NCBI RefSeq assembly: GCF_000281065.1
Contig: NZ_AKKK01000011.1
Coordinates: forward strand, 1 to 64,000
Direction of reading: 5' to 3'
Length of the DNA: 64,000 nucleotides
Origin: Arthrobacter sp. M2012083
GTDB taxonomy: Bacteria > Actinomycetota > Actinomycetes > Actinomycetales > Micrococcaceae
The notes beneath the pieces were generated by a model that was not told the origin of the DNA, ran no database searches, and saw only the letters and a list, made by a program, of their open reading frames with translations. Both the position numbers and the translations under genes were made by a program. Positions 44,240 to 53,439 of this stretch are shown here, piece after piece. Every line of letters starts with the position of its first letter. Position 1 is the first letter of the stretch.

Positions 44240-45204
44240 TGAGCTCCCGGACCGCGATTTCACGGAACCGAGCCGCAACCGAGGGTGACGTGACCAGCCA
44301 AACCGTACAGCCGACGTCGAAAGTCACCGCATCGCAGGGACCGCGTAAGCGCCGCGGCGTCAACCGCGAAGGGCTGGAAGCCGGACGCCGAAGCACCCGG
44401 ACCATCCTGTGGATCCTGTTGGCGGTGGCCATGGTGCTGTACGGCTTCCCGTTCCTGTACCTGCTGTTCACCTCGTTCAAGACGCCGATCGATACCATCG
44501 CCGTTCCCCCCACCATTCTCCCCACGGAATGGACGCTGGAGAACTACGCCAACGCGCTGGGGCGGAGCGGAGTGCTGGCCTCGTTCATCAACAGCGTGCA
44601 GACAGCCATCATCAGCACATTGTTGTCTTTGGTTCTGGCTATCCCGGCCGCCTACGGCATCACGCGCTACAAGACTCCCAGCGGCCGTGTGTTCATCATG
44701 GCAGCACTGGTGACGCGCATGGTCCCGCCCGTGGCCATCGGCATCCCGCTGGCATCAATGATGTCCTCCGTAGGGCTCGCGGACACGCCCATCGCTTTGT
44801 CCATCGCCCACACCACCATCTCGTTGCCACTGTCCATCTGGCTCATGTCCAGCTTCTTTGAGGCTGTGCCCCGCGACTTGGAAGAAGCGGCAACGGTTGA
44901 TGGCTGCAGCAGGCTCGGAGCGCTCTGGCGGGTGGTCATCCCCGTGGTCTCCGGAGGCATCGCAGTCACCGCGATCTTCGCCTTCCTGGCCTCGTGGAAC
45001 GAATTCCTGTTCGCCCTCCTCATGACCGCCATCCGTTCGCAAACAACCCCGGTGGTTATCGCGAACTTCCAGACCCAGTTCGGACTGGACTGGGGATCCA
45101 TGACCGCACTCGCAGCCGTCTACTCGATCCCCGTCATCCTCCTGACCCTTCTCCTGCAGCGCAAGATCGTCGCAGGCATGACGCTCGGCGCTGTTAAGGG
45201 CTAA
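44239..45204 (+). CDS. Sugar ABC transporter permease (MalG/UgpE type)
   Basis: A 321-residue permease: about 50 hydrophilic residues, then six membrane segments starting at ILWILLAVAMVLYGFPFLYLLFTSFK. The EAA loop is EEAATVDGCSRLGALWRVVIPVVSGG. The long N-terminus is longer than usual for MalG proteins, so a later start (such as GTG near codon 18) is possible, although the one-base overlap with the previous stop supports ATG 44239. Partner of the permease before it. Confidence 0.91.
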   Translation: MSSRTAISRNRAATEGDVTSQTVQPTSKVTASQGPRKRRGVNREGLEAGRRSTRTILWILLAVAMVLYGFPFLYLLFTSFKTPIDTIAVPPTILPTEWTLENYANALGRSGVLASFINSVQTAIISTLLSLVLAIPAAYGITRYKTPSGRVFIMAALVTRMVPPVAIGIPLASMMSSVGLADTPIALSIAHTTISLPLSIWLMSSFFEAVPRDLEEAATVDGCSRLGALWRVVIPVVSGGIAVTAIFAFLASWNEFLFALLMTAIRSQTTPVVIANFQTQFGLDWGSMTALAAVYSIPVILLTLLLQRKIVAGMTLGAVKG

Positions 45205-45248
45205 GAGCAGGTCAAGGCCAAGGAATTTTCAAGCTAAGAGAGGACCCC

Positions 45249-46646
45249 ATGTCCAACAGCAACTACTACGACGTCACCACGTGGCCAATCGGCAACCCGT
45301 CCGAGGACGTTGGTGAAGTCATCAACAGCATCATCGCGGACATCAAGAGCCGGCAGACGGTCGCGGATGAGAACGACGGCGGCAAGCCGGGAGCGGTGAT
45401 CTACCTTCCGCCCGGGGACTATCACCTCCGCACGCAGGTGGTCATCGATGTCAGCTTCCTCAAGATCCAGGGCTCGGGACACGGCTTTACGTCCTCGAGC
45501 ATCCGGTTCAACGTTCCTGAGGAAGAATGGCCGGACCTCCATGAGTTGTGGCCAGGCGGAAGCCGCGTCATCGTCGACATTCCGCTCCGCGACGACTTAC
45601 TCAGGGACGACGAATCCCAGGGCGCCGCCTTCTACATTGAACGTAGCGGGAGCCCCCGGATCAGCTCAGTGGAATTCGCCAATTTCTGCATCGATGGGTT
45701 GCACTTCACCCCGGACGGGTCAGGGCTGCCCGCGGAAAACAGCTACGTCAACGGCAAGACCGGCATCTATGTGGCCAGCGCCAATGACTCCTTCCGGGTT
45801 AACGGGATGGGATTCGTCTACCTGGAGAATGCGCTCACCATCTACAAGGCGGACGCCCTTTCCCTCCACGACAATTTCATTGCCGAATGCGGAAGCTGCA
45901 TCGAACTCCGCGGCTGGGGCCAGGCGTCCAAGATCACGGACAACTTGATTGGGGCCGGATTCAAGGGTCACTCGATCTACGCCCAGAACCATGGCGGGCT
46001 CCTGGTCACCGCGAACAACATCTTTCCCCGCGGTGCCAGCAGCATCCATTTCGACGGCGTCACGCGTTCAAGCGTGTCCAACAACCGCCTGCACTCGTTC
46101 TACCCCGGGATGGTGGTTCTTGCAGAGAACAGTTCCGAGAACCTCGTGGCCACCAACCACTTCCTTAGGGACCACGAGCCTTGGACTCCCTTCCTGGGAG
46201 TCGATAACGGTCGGAATGACCTTTACGGGCTGCTGAGCATCAGTGGCAGCAACAACTCGGTGATCGGCAACCACTTCTCCGAAATAGTGGACGCAGAGAG
46301 CATTCGGCCATCGGGGGCCACAGCCGTAATCATCCACTTGGCGGAGGGGGCAGGCAACTTCGTCTCCAACAATCACGTGGTGGCCATGGACGTTCGCGCT
46401 GCGTCGAGTGACTCTTGCTTCTCGGCCCAAGTGGACGCGTTGTTGACCACCGGGGCTTCAGGGGGCCTTGAGGTGACGGCGGTCCTGGTTGATTCCGCCT
46501 CGGTTCGGAATACCATCCTTGATTCCGGAAATGACGCCCAGGTTATCGCAGACAGGGGCGCCAACGCTGTGAGGTCCACGCCGACCATTGGTTTTGACGC
46601 CGCAGGGACCGCCCAAACAAGCCAGCCAGCGGGTATTCCTCGATAG
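45249..46646 (+). CDS. GH91 beta-helix enzyme, cytoplasmic; candidate DFA hydrolase
   Basis: A 465-residue paralogue of the enzyme at 40184, with the same chain of motifs (YYDVTTW, GAVIYLPPGDYHLRTQVVIDVSFLKIQGSGHGF, NFIAECGSCIELRGWGQASKITDNLIGAGF, NIFPRGASS). Differences include an added acidic loop (PLRDDLLRDDE) and a longer C-terminus. There is no signal peptide. GH91 contains both inulin fructotransferases and difructose anhydride hydrolases; the latter are intracellular and bear an extra loop over the active site. Its place between ABC permeases and GH32 therefore favours DFA hydrolysis to inulobiose. A second fructotransferase is the alternative. Confidence 0.85.
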   Translation: MSNSNYYDVTTWPIGNPSEDVGEVINSIIADIKSRQTVADENDGGKPGAVIYLPPGDYHLRTQVVIDVSFLKIQGSGHGFTSSSIRFNVPEEEWPDLHELWPGGSRVIVDIPLRDDLLRDDESQGAAFYIERSGSPRISSVEFANFCIDGLHFTPDGSGLPAENSYVNGKTGIYVASANDSFRVNGMGFVYLENALTIYKADALSLHDNFIAECGSCIELRGWGQASKITDNLIGAGFKGHSIYAQNHGGLLVTANNIFPRGASSIHFDGVTRSSVSNNRLHSFYPGMVVLAENSSENLVATNHFLRDHEPWTPFLGVDNGRNDLYGLLSISGSNNSVIGNHFSEIVDAESIRPSGATAVIIHLAEGAGNFVSNNHVVAMDVRAASSDSCFSAQVDALLTTGASGGLEVTAVLVDSASVRNTILDSGNDAQVIADRGANAVRSTPTIGFDAAGTAQTSQPAGIPR

Positions 46647-46715
46647 CCTACTGGGACGGCCAGGCCGAACGTAGGATCAGCAACAACATCAACACCATGA
46701 GGACGTGGGAAAGCA

Positions 46716-47804
46716 ATGACCAAAAGATCTGTAGGTATCAAAGACGTGGCCGCCGCGGCCGGTGTCTCTGTCACCACCGTCTCCCATGTCCTTAATGACG
46801 TTGCTTACGCCCGCGTAGGTACCGAAACGAGGGAACGGGTCCACGAAGCGGCCCAGCGTCTGGGTTACGGACCCAATCGGCTGGCCCAGGCCCTTCGCAC
46901 CCAACGTTCGGGCATGATCGGTTTCATCAGCGAAGAGATTGCCACCACTCCGCACGCAGGCAGGATCATCCTCGGGGCAGAGGAAACGGCGCGGGCCCGT
47001 GGGTACAACATTATGATCATCAACTCCACCAGCACCGGTTCCCAGGACTCGCGTGAAAGCGACGTCGCTGACCTGCTGGATCGGCAGGTGGACGGCATCC
47101 TGTATGCCACCATGTACCACCGGAAGCTGTCCGTTCCCAAGAACCTGGCGGGGGTTCCGGCAGTCCTCGTGGACTCCGAGGACATCAACCACTCGGTTTC
47201 CTCAGTCATCCCCGATGAAGCCGGCGGCGCACGGCTCGCGGTGCAAACCCTCATCGACGCCGGGCACAAGCGGATCGGCATGATCAACAACACCGACGAC
47301 GTCCCGGCAACGCACTCCCGGCTGAAGGCTTTCAAGGACACGTTGGCCGATGCCGGACTGACGTTTCATGAAGAGCTGGTCCACTCGGAACTTTCCGAAG
47401 TGCCGGGCGGCTACCAAGCGGCGCTGCGTGTCCTGGAGTCCCCCAACCGGCCCACAGCCATCTTCTGCTACAACGACCGGATGGCCATGGGTGCCTATAG
47501 GGCGGCCGGGAAACTTGGACTGCGGATACCCGAAGACCTCTCAATCGTGGGTTTCGATAACCAGCAGCTCATTGCCGAAAATCTCTACCCCTCGCTGACC
47601 ACGGTCGCCCTTCCGCACTATGAAATGGGCGCATGGGCAACAAAGAACCTGATCGACGCCATCGAGGGAAAAACAGACCTGCAGCTTTTGACTGCCCACC
47701 CCACCGTTCTTCCCTGCCCTTTGGTCCTGCGTCATTCCGTGGCCTCCGCACCATCCGGTGCTGGCGACAGCAGCGCAGAAGTGACCGCCCGCACCAACAC
47801 CTGA
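46716..47804 (+). CDS. LacI-family repressor of the inulin locus
   Basis: A 362-residue repressor. HTH and hinge lie at about 4-60 (VGIKDVAAAAGVSVTTVSHVLND), then the periplasmic-binding-like effector domain (GMIGFISEEIATTPHAGRIILGAEETARARGYNIMI, FCYNDRMAMGAYRAAGKLGLRIPEDLSIVGFDNQQL). It is encoded within the operon, between GH91 and GH32. Operators TCGTTTTGGCAAAACGA and TTGCCAAAACGAT at the divergent promoter are its probable sites; the inducer is likely DFA, inulobiose or fructose. Confidence 0.92.
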   Translation: MTKRSVGIKDVAAAAGVSVTTVSHVLNDVAYARVGTETRERVHEAAQRLGYGPNRLAQALRTQRSGMIGFISEEIATTPHAGRIILGAEETARARGYNIMIINSTSTGSQDSRESDVADLLDRQVDGILYATMYHRKLSVPKNLAGVPAVLVDSEDINHSVSSVIPDEAGGARLAVQTLIDAGHKRIGMINNTDDVPATHSRLKAFKDTLADAGLTFHEELVHSELSEVPGGYQAALRVLESPNRPTAIFCYNDRMAMGAYRAAGKLGLRIPEDLSIVGFDNQQLIAENLYPSLTTVALPHYEMGAWATKNLIDAIEGKTDLQLLTAHPTVLPCPLVLRHSVASAPSGAGDSSAEVTARTNT

Positions 47805-47852
47805 CTCCATCTGCGTCCAGTCCCGGACGCCCCTGACCATAGAGGACCACCA

Positions 47853-49481
47853 ATGCACAGCCGCCCTGTCCCCTCCTGCCCTGAAACGGATGTCCTGGTA
47901 GCCGGTGAGGCTCTCGTCGATATCGTTGACACCGCAGCGGGGGCCGTCGAGTTCTCCGGTGGGACGACGCGGAGCCAACCCTCCAACATCGGCCGGCCGG
48001 TACTTCACTACACGGCCAACAGCACTTGGCTGAACGATCCCAATGGACTCGTGTTTTACCAGGGCGTTTACCATCTCTTCTACCAGAACAACCCTTTCGA
48101 CAACGTCTGGGGCAACATGTCCTGGGGCCATGCCACCTCCGAGGACCTGCTTCACTGGAACGAGCATCCCGTAGCCATCGCCTGTGATGGGCAAGAGGAC
48201 GTGTTTTCCGGAAGCATCGTGGTGGATGAGGGCAACACGAGCGGCTTTGGCACCCCGGAAAACCCGGCCTTGGTTGCCATCTACACCAGCGCTTTCAAGG
48301 AAGGTTCGGGCCTCGAAGGGATTCAGGCCCAGTCTCTCGCCTTCTCCACGGACGCGGGAATGACGTGGCAGAAGTACGCGGGCAACCCGGTCCTCAATCG
48401 GGGCTCGGCGCATTTCCGCGATCCCAAGGTGTTCCGTTACGACGGTGCGTCGTCTTCATTCTGGGTGATGGTGGCGGTGGAGGCACAGCACCAGAAAGTT
48501 GTCCTGTACCGCTCGGCCGACCTCAAGGAATGGGTGTACCTGAGCACGTTCGGGCCTGCCAATGCCACGGGCGGGGAGTGGGAATGTCCTGATCTCTTCC
48601 CTCTTCCCGTGGACGGAAACCCGGACCACGTCAAGTGGGTCCTGGTGGTCAACATCAACCCGGGTGCCGTCGCAGGGGGCTCGGGAGGACAGTACTTCGT
48701 GGGCCATTTCGATGGGGTTCAGTTCGCTGCGGACAGCGATTCGTTGGTTGAGGACGGAAATACCAACCTGAGGCACTGTCTATGGCTCGATTGGGGCCGC
48801 GACTATTACGCAGCAGTCTCCTTCAGCAATGTCCAGGACAACCGCCGCATCATGATCGGCTGGATGAATAACTGGGACTACGCCAATTCCCTGCCGACGT
48901 CCCCGTGGCGATCCAGCATGTCGCTGGCCCGCGAAGTGGAGCTGGCCACCATCGACGGCCTGCCCCGCCTGGTCCAGCGCCCCGTTCTGCCGGCCGACCT
49001 CGGGCCAACCATCCACACCATCGATAACCAGGAAATTCGCGATTCCACGGTGGAATTGCCGCACGCAGATCCTGCTTCAGTCCAGCGGGTCGACTCAGTG
49101 CAGGTGATTGACGCCGAGATCCTGCCCGGAACTGCCGGAACAACCACCCTGGGCCTTCTCGGCGCACCGGACGGAGATGCCGCAACGCTTATCAGCTTCG
49201 AGACGGCGACGAGCCAACTCACCCTGGATCGACGCAACTCCGGGAACACCACTTTCCACGAAAAGTTCGCATCGGCAGAGTCTGCCCCCGTGACCCTTGA
49301 GGATGGCGTGCTCAGGCTCCGTGTGATCGTCGACCACGGCTCGGTGGAGGTGTTCGCACAAGACGGCAAAGTTGTCTTGACCGATCTGGTGTTCCCCGCA
49401 TCCGGGAACCTGCGCACCGAGCTGAGCGTGGAGGGTGGCACGGCTACAGTACGTAAACTCACGGTCTCGGCCGTATCCTGA
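47853..49481 (+). CDS. Cytoplasmic GH32 beta-fructosidase with a PfkB-kinase N-terminal fragment
   Basis: A 542-residue protein without signal peptide. Residues about 12-37 (DVLVAGEALVDIVDTAAGAVEFSGG) read like the first strand and substrate loop of a PfkB-family fructokinase (GEALVD..GG). The chain then passes directly into GH32: nucleophile Asp62 (WLNDPNG), AHFRDPKVF, acid/base Glu in EWECPDLFPLP, and a C-terminal beta-sandwich with GSVEVFAQDGKVVLTD. The fragment is too short to be a kinase. ATG 47853 with GAGG seven bases upstream is the only good start, so the hybrid is probably made. It likely splits inulobiose or sucrose-like products inside the cell. Confidence 0.87.
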   Translation: MHSRPVPSCPETDVLVAGEALVDIVDTAAGAVEFSGGTTRSQPSNIGRPVLHYTANSTWLNDPNGLVFYQGVYHLFYQNNPFDNVWGNMSWGHATSEDLLHWNEHPVAIACDGQEDVFSGSIVVDEGNTSGFGTPENPALVAIYTSAFKEGSGLEGIQAQSLAFSTDAGMTWQKYAGNPVLNRGSAHFRDPKVFRYDGASSSFWVMVAVEAQHQKVVLYRSADLKEWVYLSTFGPANATGGEWECPDLFPLPVDGNPDHVKWVLVVNINPGAVAGGSGGQYFVGHFDGVQFAADSDSLVEDGNTNLRHCLWLDWGRDYYAAVSFSNVQDNRRIMIGWMNNWDYANSLPTSPWRSSMSLAREVELATIDGLPRLVQRPVLPADLGPTIHTIDNQEIRDSTVELPHADPASVQRVDSVQVIDAEILPGTAGTTTLGLLGAPDGDAATLISFETATSQLTLDRRNSGNTTFHEKFASAESAPVTLEDGVLRLRVIVDHGSVEVFAQDGKVVLTDLVFPASGNLRTELSVEGGTATVRKLTVSAVS

Positions 49482-49486
49482 CTCAC

Positions 49487-50017
49487 GTGACTGAAACCAT
49501 CCGCACCGCAACAACGCACGACGCCGGGAAGCTGGCAGAGCTTGCCGCCGTCACCTTCCCGCTGGCGTGCCCGCCCGGCTCCTCGCCGGCGAACATCCAG
49601 GCCCACCTTGAGAAGACACTGAGCGAGGCCAACTTCGAGGACTACCTCGCGGACGCGAACATCACCATCCTGGTGCTCGACGACGACGGGCAGCTCAACG
49701 GGTACACCATGCTGATCGCCAAGCCGGCCAGCGACCCGGACGTGGCCTCGGTGCTCTCGGCGCTCCCCTCCACGGAGCTAAGCAAGTGCTACGTCCACCC
49801 TGACCACCACGGCAAGGGTGCCGCGTCACAACTCATCCAGGCATCGCTGGGCGACGCAGCGGACAAGGGTGCGGCTGGAGTGTGGCTCGGGGTGAACAGC
49901 GAGAACGCGAAGGCCATCAGGTTTTACGAGAAGAGCGGCTTCCAGCGGGTGGGCACCAAGTCGTTCAAGCTGGGCGACACCGTGGAGCACGATTTCGTCA
50001 TGGAGCTCGAGCTCTAA
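49487..50017 (+). CDS. GNAT family N-acetyltransferase
   Basis: A 176-residue acetyltransferase. The acetyl-CoA segment is seen in LSKCYVHPDHHGKGAASQLIQASLGDAADKGAAGVWLGVNSENAKAIRFYEKSGFQRVG, with the Q/R-x-x-G-x-G/A motif modified to HHGKGAA. GTG 49487 lies six bases after the GH32 stop, so read-through from the inulin operon is likely. Substrate unknown (a small amine or protein). It converges on the debranching-like gene. Confidence 0.9.
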   Translation: MTETIRTATTHDAGKLAELAAVTFPLACPPGSSPANIQAHLEKTLSEANFEDYLADANITILVLDDDGQLNGYTMLIAKPASDPDVASVLSALPSTELSKCYVHPDHHGKGAASQLIQASLGDAADKGAAGVWLGVNSENAKAIRFYEKSGFQRVGTKSFKLGDTVEHDFVMELEL

Positions 50018-50021
50018 GAAA

Positions 50022-52157
50022 CTACCCGAACAAGTCCCCCGCCAACGGCGGCCGTGGGTCACTCCGCAACTCCAGTCCAGCCGGCAGCCCGGTCACGCTT
50101 CCGGACGAGCCAGAGGCTTCAATGGTGATCCGCGAGCGCCCCAGCAGCACGTTGTCAGCTTTGAAGGTGCCCAGGGAGTCCGGCAGGATGGGCGCCAGGT
50201 GCAGCACGTTCCGGGTGAAATCGGGATCGAACCGCAGCAGGATCCGGGCGAGTTGTACTGGTGCCGCAGCCGCCCATGCTTGCGGAGAACACGCCGTCGG
50301 ATAGGGAACCGGCTCCGCAAAATCTCCGCGGTCGAAGCCGCAAAAAAGTTCCGGAAGCTGACCGCCGAAGTGTTCGGCGGCGTCGAACAGTCCGCTCGCA
50401 ACCCGGCTGGCTTCCTTCACGAAGCCGTACCGCATGAGCCCTGTGGCGGCGAGTGCGGTGTCGTGGGGCCAGACGGAACCGTTGTGGTAGCTGACGGGGT
50501 TGTACGCGCCCATGTCGGATCCCAAAGTCCGGATGCCCCACCCGGTGAACATCTCCGGTGACATCAGCCTCTCCGCCACAAGTGGCGCTTTGTCCTCGTC
50601 CACAATGCCCATGCACAGGCAGTGCCCCATATTGGACGTGCAGGAATCCACGGGCTTCTTGTCCTTGTCCAACGCCAGCGCGTAATAGCCCTGATCCGGG
50701 AGCCAGAAGGCGTCGTTGAAGGCAGCTTTCAGCGCTGCGGCGCGGTCCGCGCAACGGCGCTCGACGGCGGTATCGCCCGCTGCCCGGGCCAGCAGCGACC
50801 GTCCCACGTAAGCGGAGTAAGCATAGGCCTGCACCTCGCAGAGGGCTATAGGCGTCTCCGCCATCCGGCCATCGGCGAAGTTGATGCCGTCCCAGGAGTC
50901 TTTCCAGCCTTGGTTCACGAGCCCGTGCTCGTTGGGCCTTTGGTACTCGATGAAGCCGTCTCCATCGCGGTCCCCGTAATGTTCCAGCCATTCGATGGCC
51001 CGGTCCGCGTGCGGCAGCAGGGACTCGATGATGTCCGAACCCAGGCCCCATCGACTGAGCTCGCCGAGCGTCGAGACGAACAAGGGTGTCGCGTCGGCTG
51101 TTCCGTAGTAGGCAGTTCCGCCCAGTGAGAGCCCGGCTGTGACGCCGAGCCTGACCTCATGAGGGATGCGCCCGGGTTCTTCCTCGGAATCCACGTCCAC
51201 TTTGCTGCCCTGGAGCGCGGCCAGGGTCTGCAGGGTTCCGGCCGCCAAGCGCGGGTCCACCATGAGGGACATGTAGGACGCAAGGAGGGAGTCGCGTCCG
51301 AACAGTGCCATGAACCAAGGCGCTCCGGCCGCCACCGCTACGCGGTCCGGATGCTCGGGATCGAAGATGCGCAGCGAGCCCAAATCGCGTTGGCTCCGCT
51401 CCAGGACCTCCTCCACATTGCGGTCCGTCACGGCGATCCGGGGTACGTGCTCTTCCCAGGCAACGTGGCGACGAACGCTTGGGGTGTGGTGCAGCGGCGT
51501 GGTTTCGGTGAAGGGATCGTTAGGCCCCTTTCCGTTGACCAACGGCAGGGCGATGATGCTGGTGGACCACTGGGTGCGTGCGGGGATGGTGATGTGGAAT
51601 CGTAAGCCGTCGTCGGACACCTTGGCTCCGGAGGCCCGGAAGGCCACTCCCCTGCGTTGACCGCTGGAGTGCGAGGATTCGATGTGCAGTTCTTTCTTGT
51701 GCGCTTTCCTCGTCGGTGCCCCGGCTTTGTTGGTCCGGCCGCCCTTGACGTCGAAGAGATCGGCCAGGTCGGCGTCGATCAGCAGTTCAATCTCGCAGGG
51801 CGCGTCCTGCCCCGAGTAGTTCCTGATGGTGATGTCGTCCCGCAGGCCTGCGCCGACGTGGCGTTGATGCTGGACTACCAAGGGGCTGTCGAACCTCCCA
51901 TCCGCTGAGCATGCCCTGCCCACGTACTCGGCCTGGAAGGCAGTGGGGTTCCGTGCCACCAGAGGCTCCCGCAGTGCGCCATTGATCCTCAGGATCCAGC
52001 GCGAAACGATCCGCGTGTCCTGATAGTAGGTGCCTTGGGAGCCGCCGCCGTGGATGTCGCCGGAGTGCGAGGAAATACAAAAGGATGAACCTTCGACGAC
52101 GGTCACGGCACCCAGTTCGGACGCCCCCGCTTCCGTGTCTTCGTTCCAAGCGGTCAT
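50022..52157 (-). CDS. Glycogen-debranching-like protein, second paralogue
   Basis: A 711-residue paralogue of the protein at 27642-29798. The N-terminal GDE-N domain is clear (VTVVEGSSFCISSHSGDIHGGGSQGTYYQDTRIVSRW). The (alpha/alpha)6 domain shows APWFMALFGRDSLLAS, YGDRDGDGFIEYQRP, NQGWKDSWDGINFADG and CSPQAWAAAAP. It starts at ATG 52157. It is transcribed with, and 50 bp after, the GT4 gene, which suggests joint action on an alpha-glucan or glucoside. Activity of this group has not been settled to my knowledge. Confidence 0.86.
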   Translation of the reverse strand: MTAWNEDTEAGASELGAVTVVEGSSFCISSHSGDIHGGGSQGTYYQDTRIVSRWILRINGALREPLVARNPTAFQAEYVGRACSADGRFDSPLVVQHQRHVGAGLRDDITIRNYSGQDAPCEIELLIDADLADLFDVKGGRTNKAGAPTRKAHKKELHIESSHSSGQRRGVAFRASGAKVSDDGLRFHITIPARTQWSTSIIALPLVNGKGPNDPFTETTPLHHTPSVRRHVAWEEHVPRIAVTDRNVEEVLERSQRDLGSLRIFDPEHPDRVAVAAGAPWFMALFGRDSLLASYMSLMVDPRLAAGTLQTLAALQGSKVDVDSEEEPGRIPHEVRLGVTAGLSLGGTAYYGTADATPLFVSTLGELSRWGLGSDIIESLLPHADRAIEWLEHYGDRDGDGFIEYQRPNEHGLVNQGWKDSWDGINFADGRMAETPIALCEVQAYAYSAYVGRSLLARAAGDTAVERRCADRAAALKAAFNDAFWLPDQGYYALALDKDKKPVDSCTSNMGHCLCMGIVDEDKAPLVAERLMSPEMFTGWGIRTLGSDMGAYNPVSYHNGSVWPHDTALAATGLMRYGFVKEASRVASGLFDAAEHFGGQLPELFCGFDRGDFAEPVPYPTACSPQAWAAAAPVQLARILLRFDPDFTRNVLHLAPILPDSLGTFKADNVLLGRSRITIEASGSSGSVTGLPAGLELRSDPRPPLAGDLFG

Positions 52158-52207
52158 GGCCGGACGGCCTCCTCGGGAGTCTTACTCTTGCTTGAGGGTG
52201 GGGAGCC

Positions 52208-53281
52208 CTAAAGGGTTCGACTCTGATTCTCTTGCAACAGGCCCCCGCCGGGAAGAGGTTTTGCTTGGAATTGTTCGATCACTTTGGCGTAGAGGTCCAC
52301 GTGATCCGCTGCCATCCGTTGGGCACTGAACGATTCTTCTACCGAGCGTCTGCACGCCTCGCGGCTCAGGTCCGGGATGCGGGCAACGGAGTCGGCCAGC
52401 TCCCGGGCAGACCCGACAAAACCGGTGGCCCCATGCCGGACGATTTCCGGGGCCGCCCCTATGGGCGTCGCCAGCACAGGAGTTCCCGTGGCAAGGGCCT
52501 CAATCATCACCAGCCCAAATGGTTCGTGCCATTGAATCGGGTTGAGCAGCGCCATCGCATCGCCCATCAACTCGTACTTCTCAGGATCGGACAGTTCGCC
52601 CAGGAACTCTTCGTTGGACCCCAAAGCAGGCTGCACCACATCGTGGAAGTAGCCCTGCTCATCCGGAGCGTGCATCTTTGCCGCGATCCTTAGTGGCACT
52701 CCTGCTTCCCGGGCGATGGCCACCGCTTCCATCAGCCCCTTGTCCGGGCACATACGGCCCACAAAACAGACGTATCCCCCGGCGCCGCGGCCGACGCTCA
52801 CTGCCGAGAGGTCAATGCCATGATGGATGACTGCGGAGATTTCAAGGTCCTCAACCCGGCTGCACTGATCGTGGGAGATGGCGATGATAGCGGTGTCCCG
52901 TGCCATGTCCCGGTAAAGCGGCGCGTAGCTGGGCGATAGAGGTCCGTGAATGGTGGTGACTACCGGAATGCCAGGTGGTCTGTGTGCATACAGCGGGCCG
53001 GCCAGCGTGTGGTCATGGATGATGTCCACGTCCCGCAGCTCCGCGTAGGCCTTGATGACATGCCCCAACTCGCTGAAGCTCTGCCCCAGGTCCTCCGGAA
53101 CGGCTGGGCCGAAGCCCGGGACTTGGGGCACAGGGCAAGTACTGTCCGCTGCCGTTGCCAGCAGGACTTCGTGGCCGGCGTCGGACAAGGCCCGCGCCAA
53201 CGCATCCACTACACGCTCTGTTCCGCCGTATTTTTCGGGCGGTACGGTAAACCAAGGTCCAACTATGAGTCCGATTCGCAC
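52208..53281 (-). CDS. Glycosyltransferase family 4 protein
   Basis: A 357-residue GT-B glycosyltransferase. N-terminal acceptor half: GLIVGPWFTVPPEKYGGTERVVDALARAL and DIIHDHTLAGPLYA. C-terminal donor half: YVCFVGRMCPDKGLMEAVAIA and the E-x7-E element in EPFGLVMIEALATGTPVLATPIGAAPEIV. I chose GTG 53281, where the protein begins VRIGLIV as expected; 79 further open codons upstream overlap the divergent DsbA gene and look non-coding. Donor and acceptor unknown. First gene of a pair with the debranching-like enzyme. Confidence 0.87.
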   Translation of the reverse strand: MRIGLIVGPWFTVPPEKYGGTERVVDALARALSDAGHEVLLATAADSTCPVPQVPGFGPAVPEDLGQSFSELGHVIKAYAELRDVDIIHDHTLAGPLYAHRPPGIPVVTTIHGPLSPSYAPLYRDMARDTAIIAISHDQCSRVEDLEISAVIHHGIDLSAVSVGRGAGGYVCFVGRMCPDKGLMEAVAIAREAGVPLRIAAKMHAPDEQGYFHDVVQPALGSNEEFLGELSDPEKYELMGDAMALLNPIQWHEPFGLVMIEALATGTPVLATPIGAAPEIVRHGATGFVGSARELADSVARIPDLSREACRRSVEESFSAQRMAADHVDLYAKVIEQFQAKPLPGGGLLQENQSRTL

Positions 53282-53439
53282 GAGATCTTCTCTGTGTTGA
53301 CCCCCAACCCAAAGGCTGTCTGCATAACCTGGTTCCAACATATTCTTGAGCGGCCACCCCGGCAACACCCTTGGGGAAGGTGAGGAAACTAACAGCACGC
53401 TCCCGGAATGTCGTGCCACGTCAGGGCGTTGCAGCCAAC

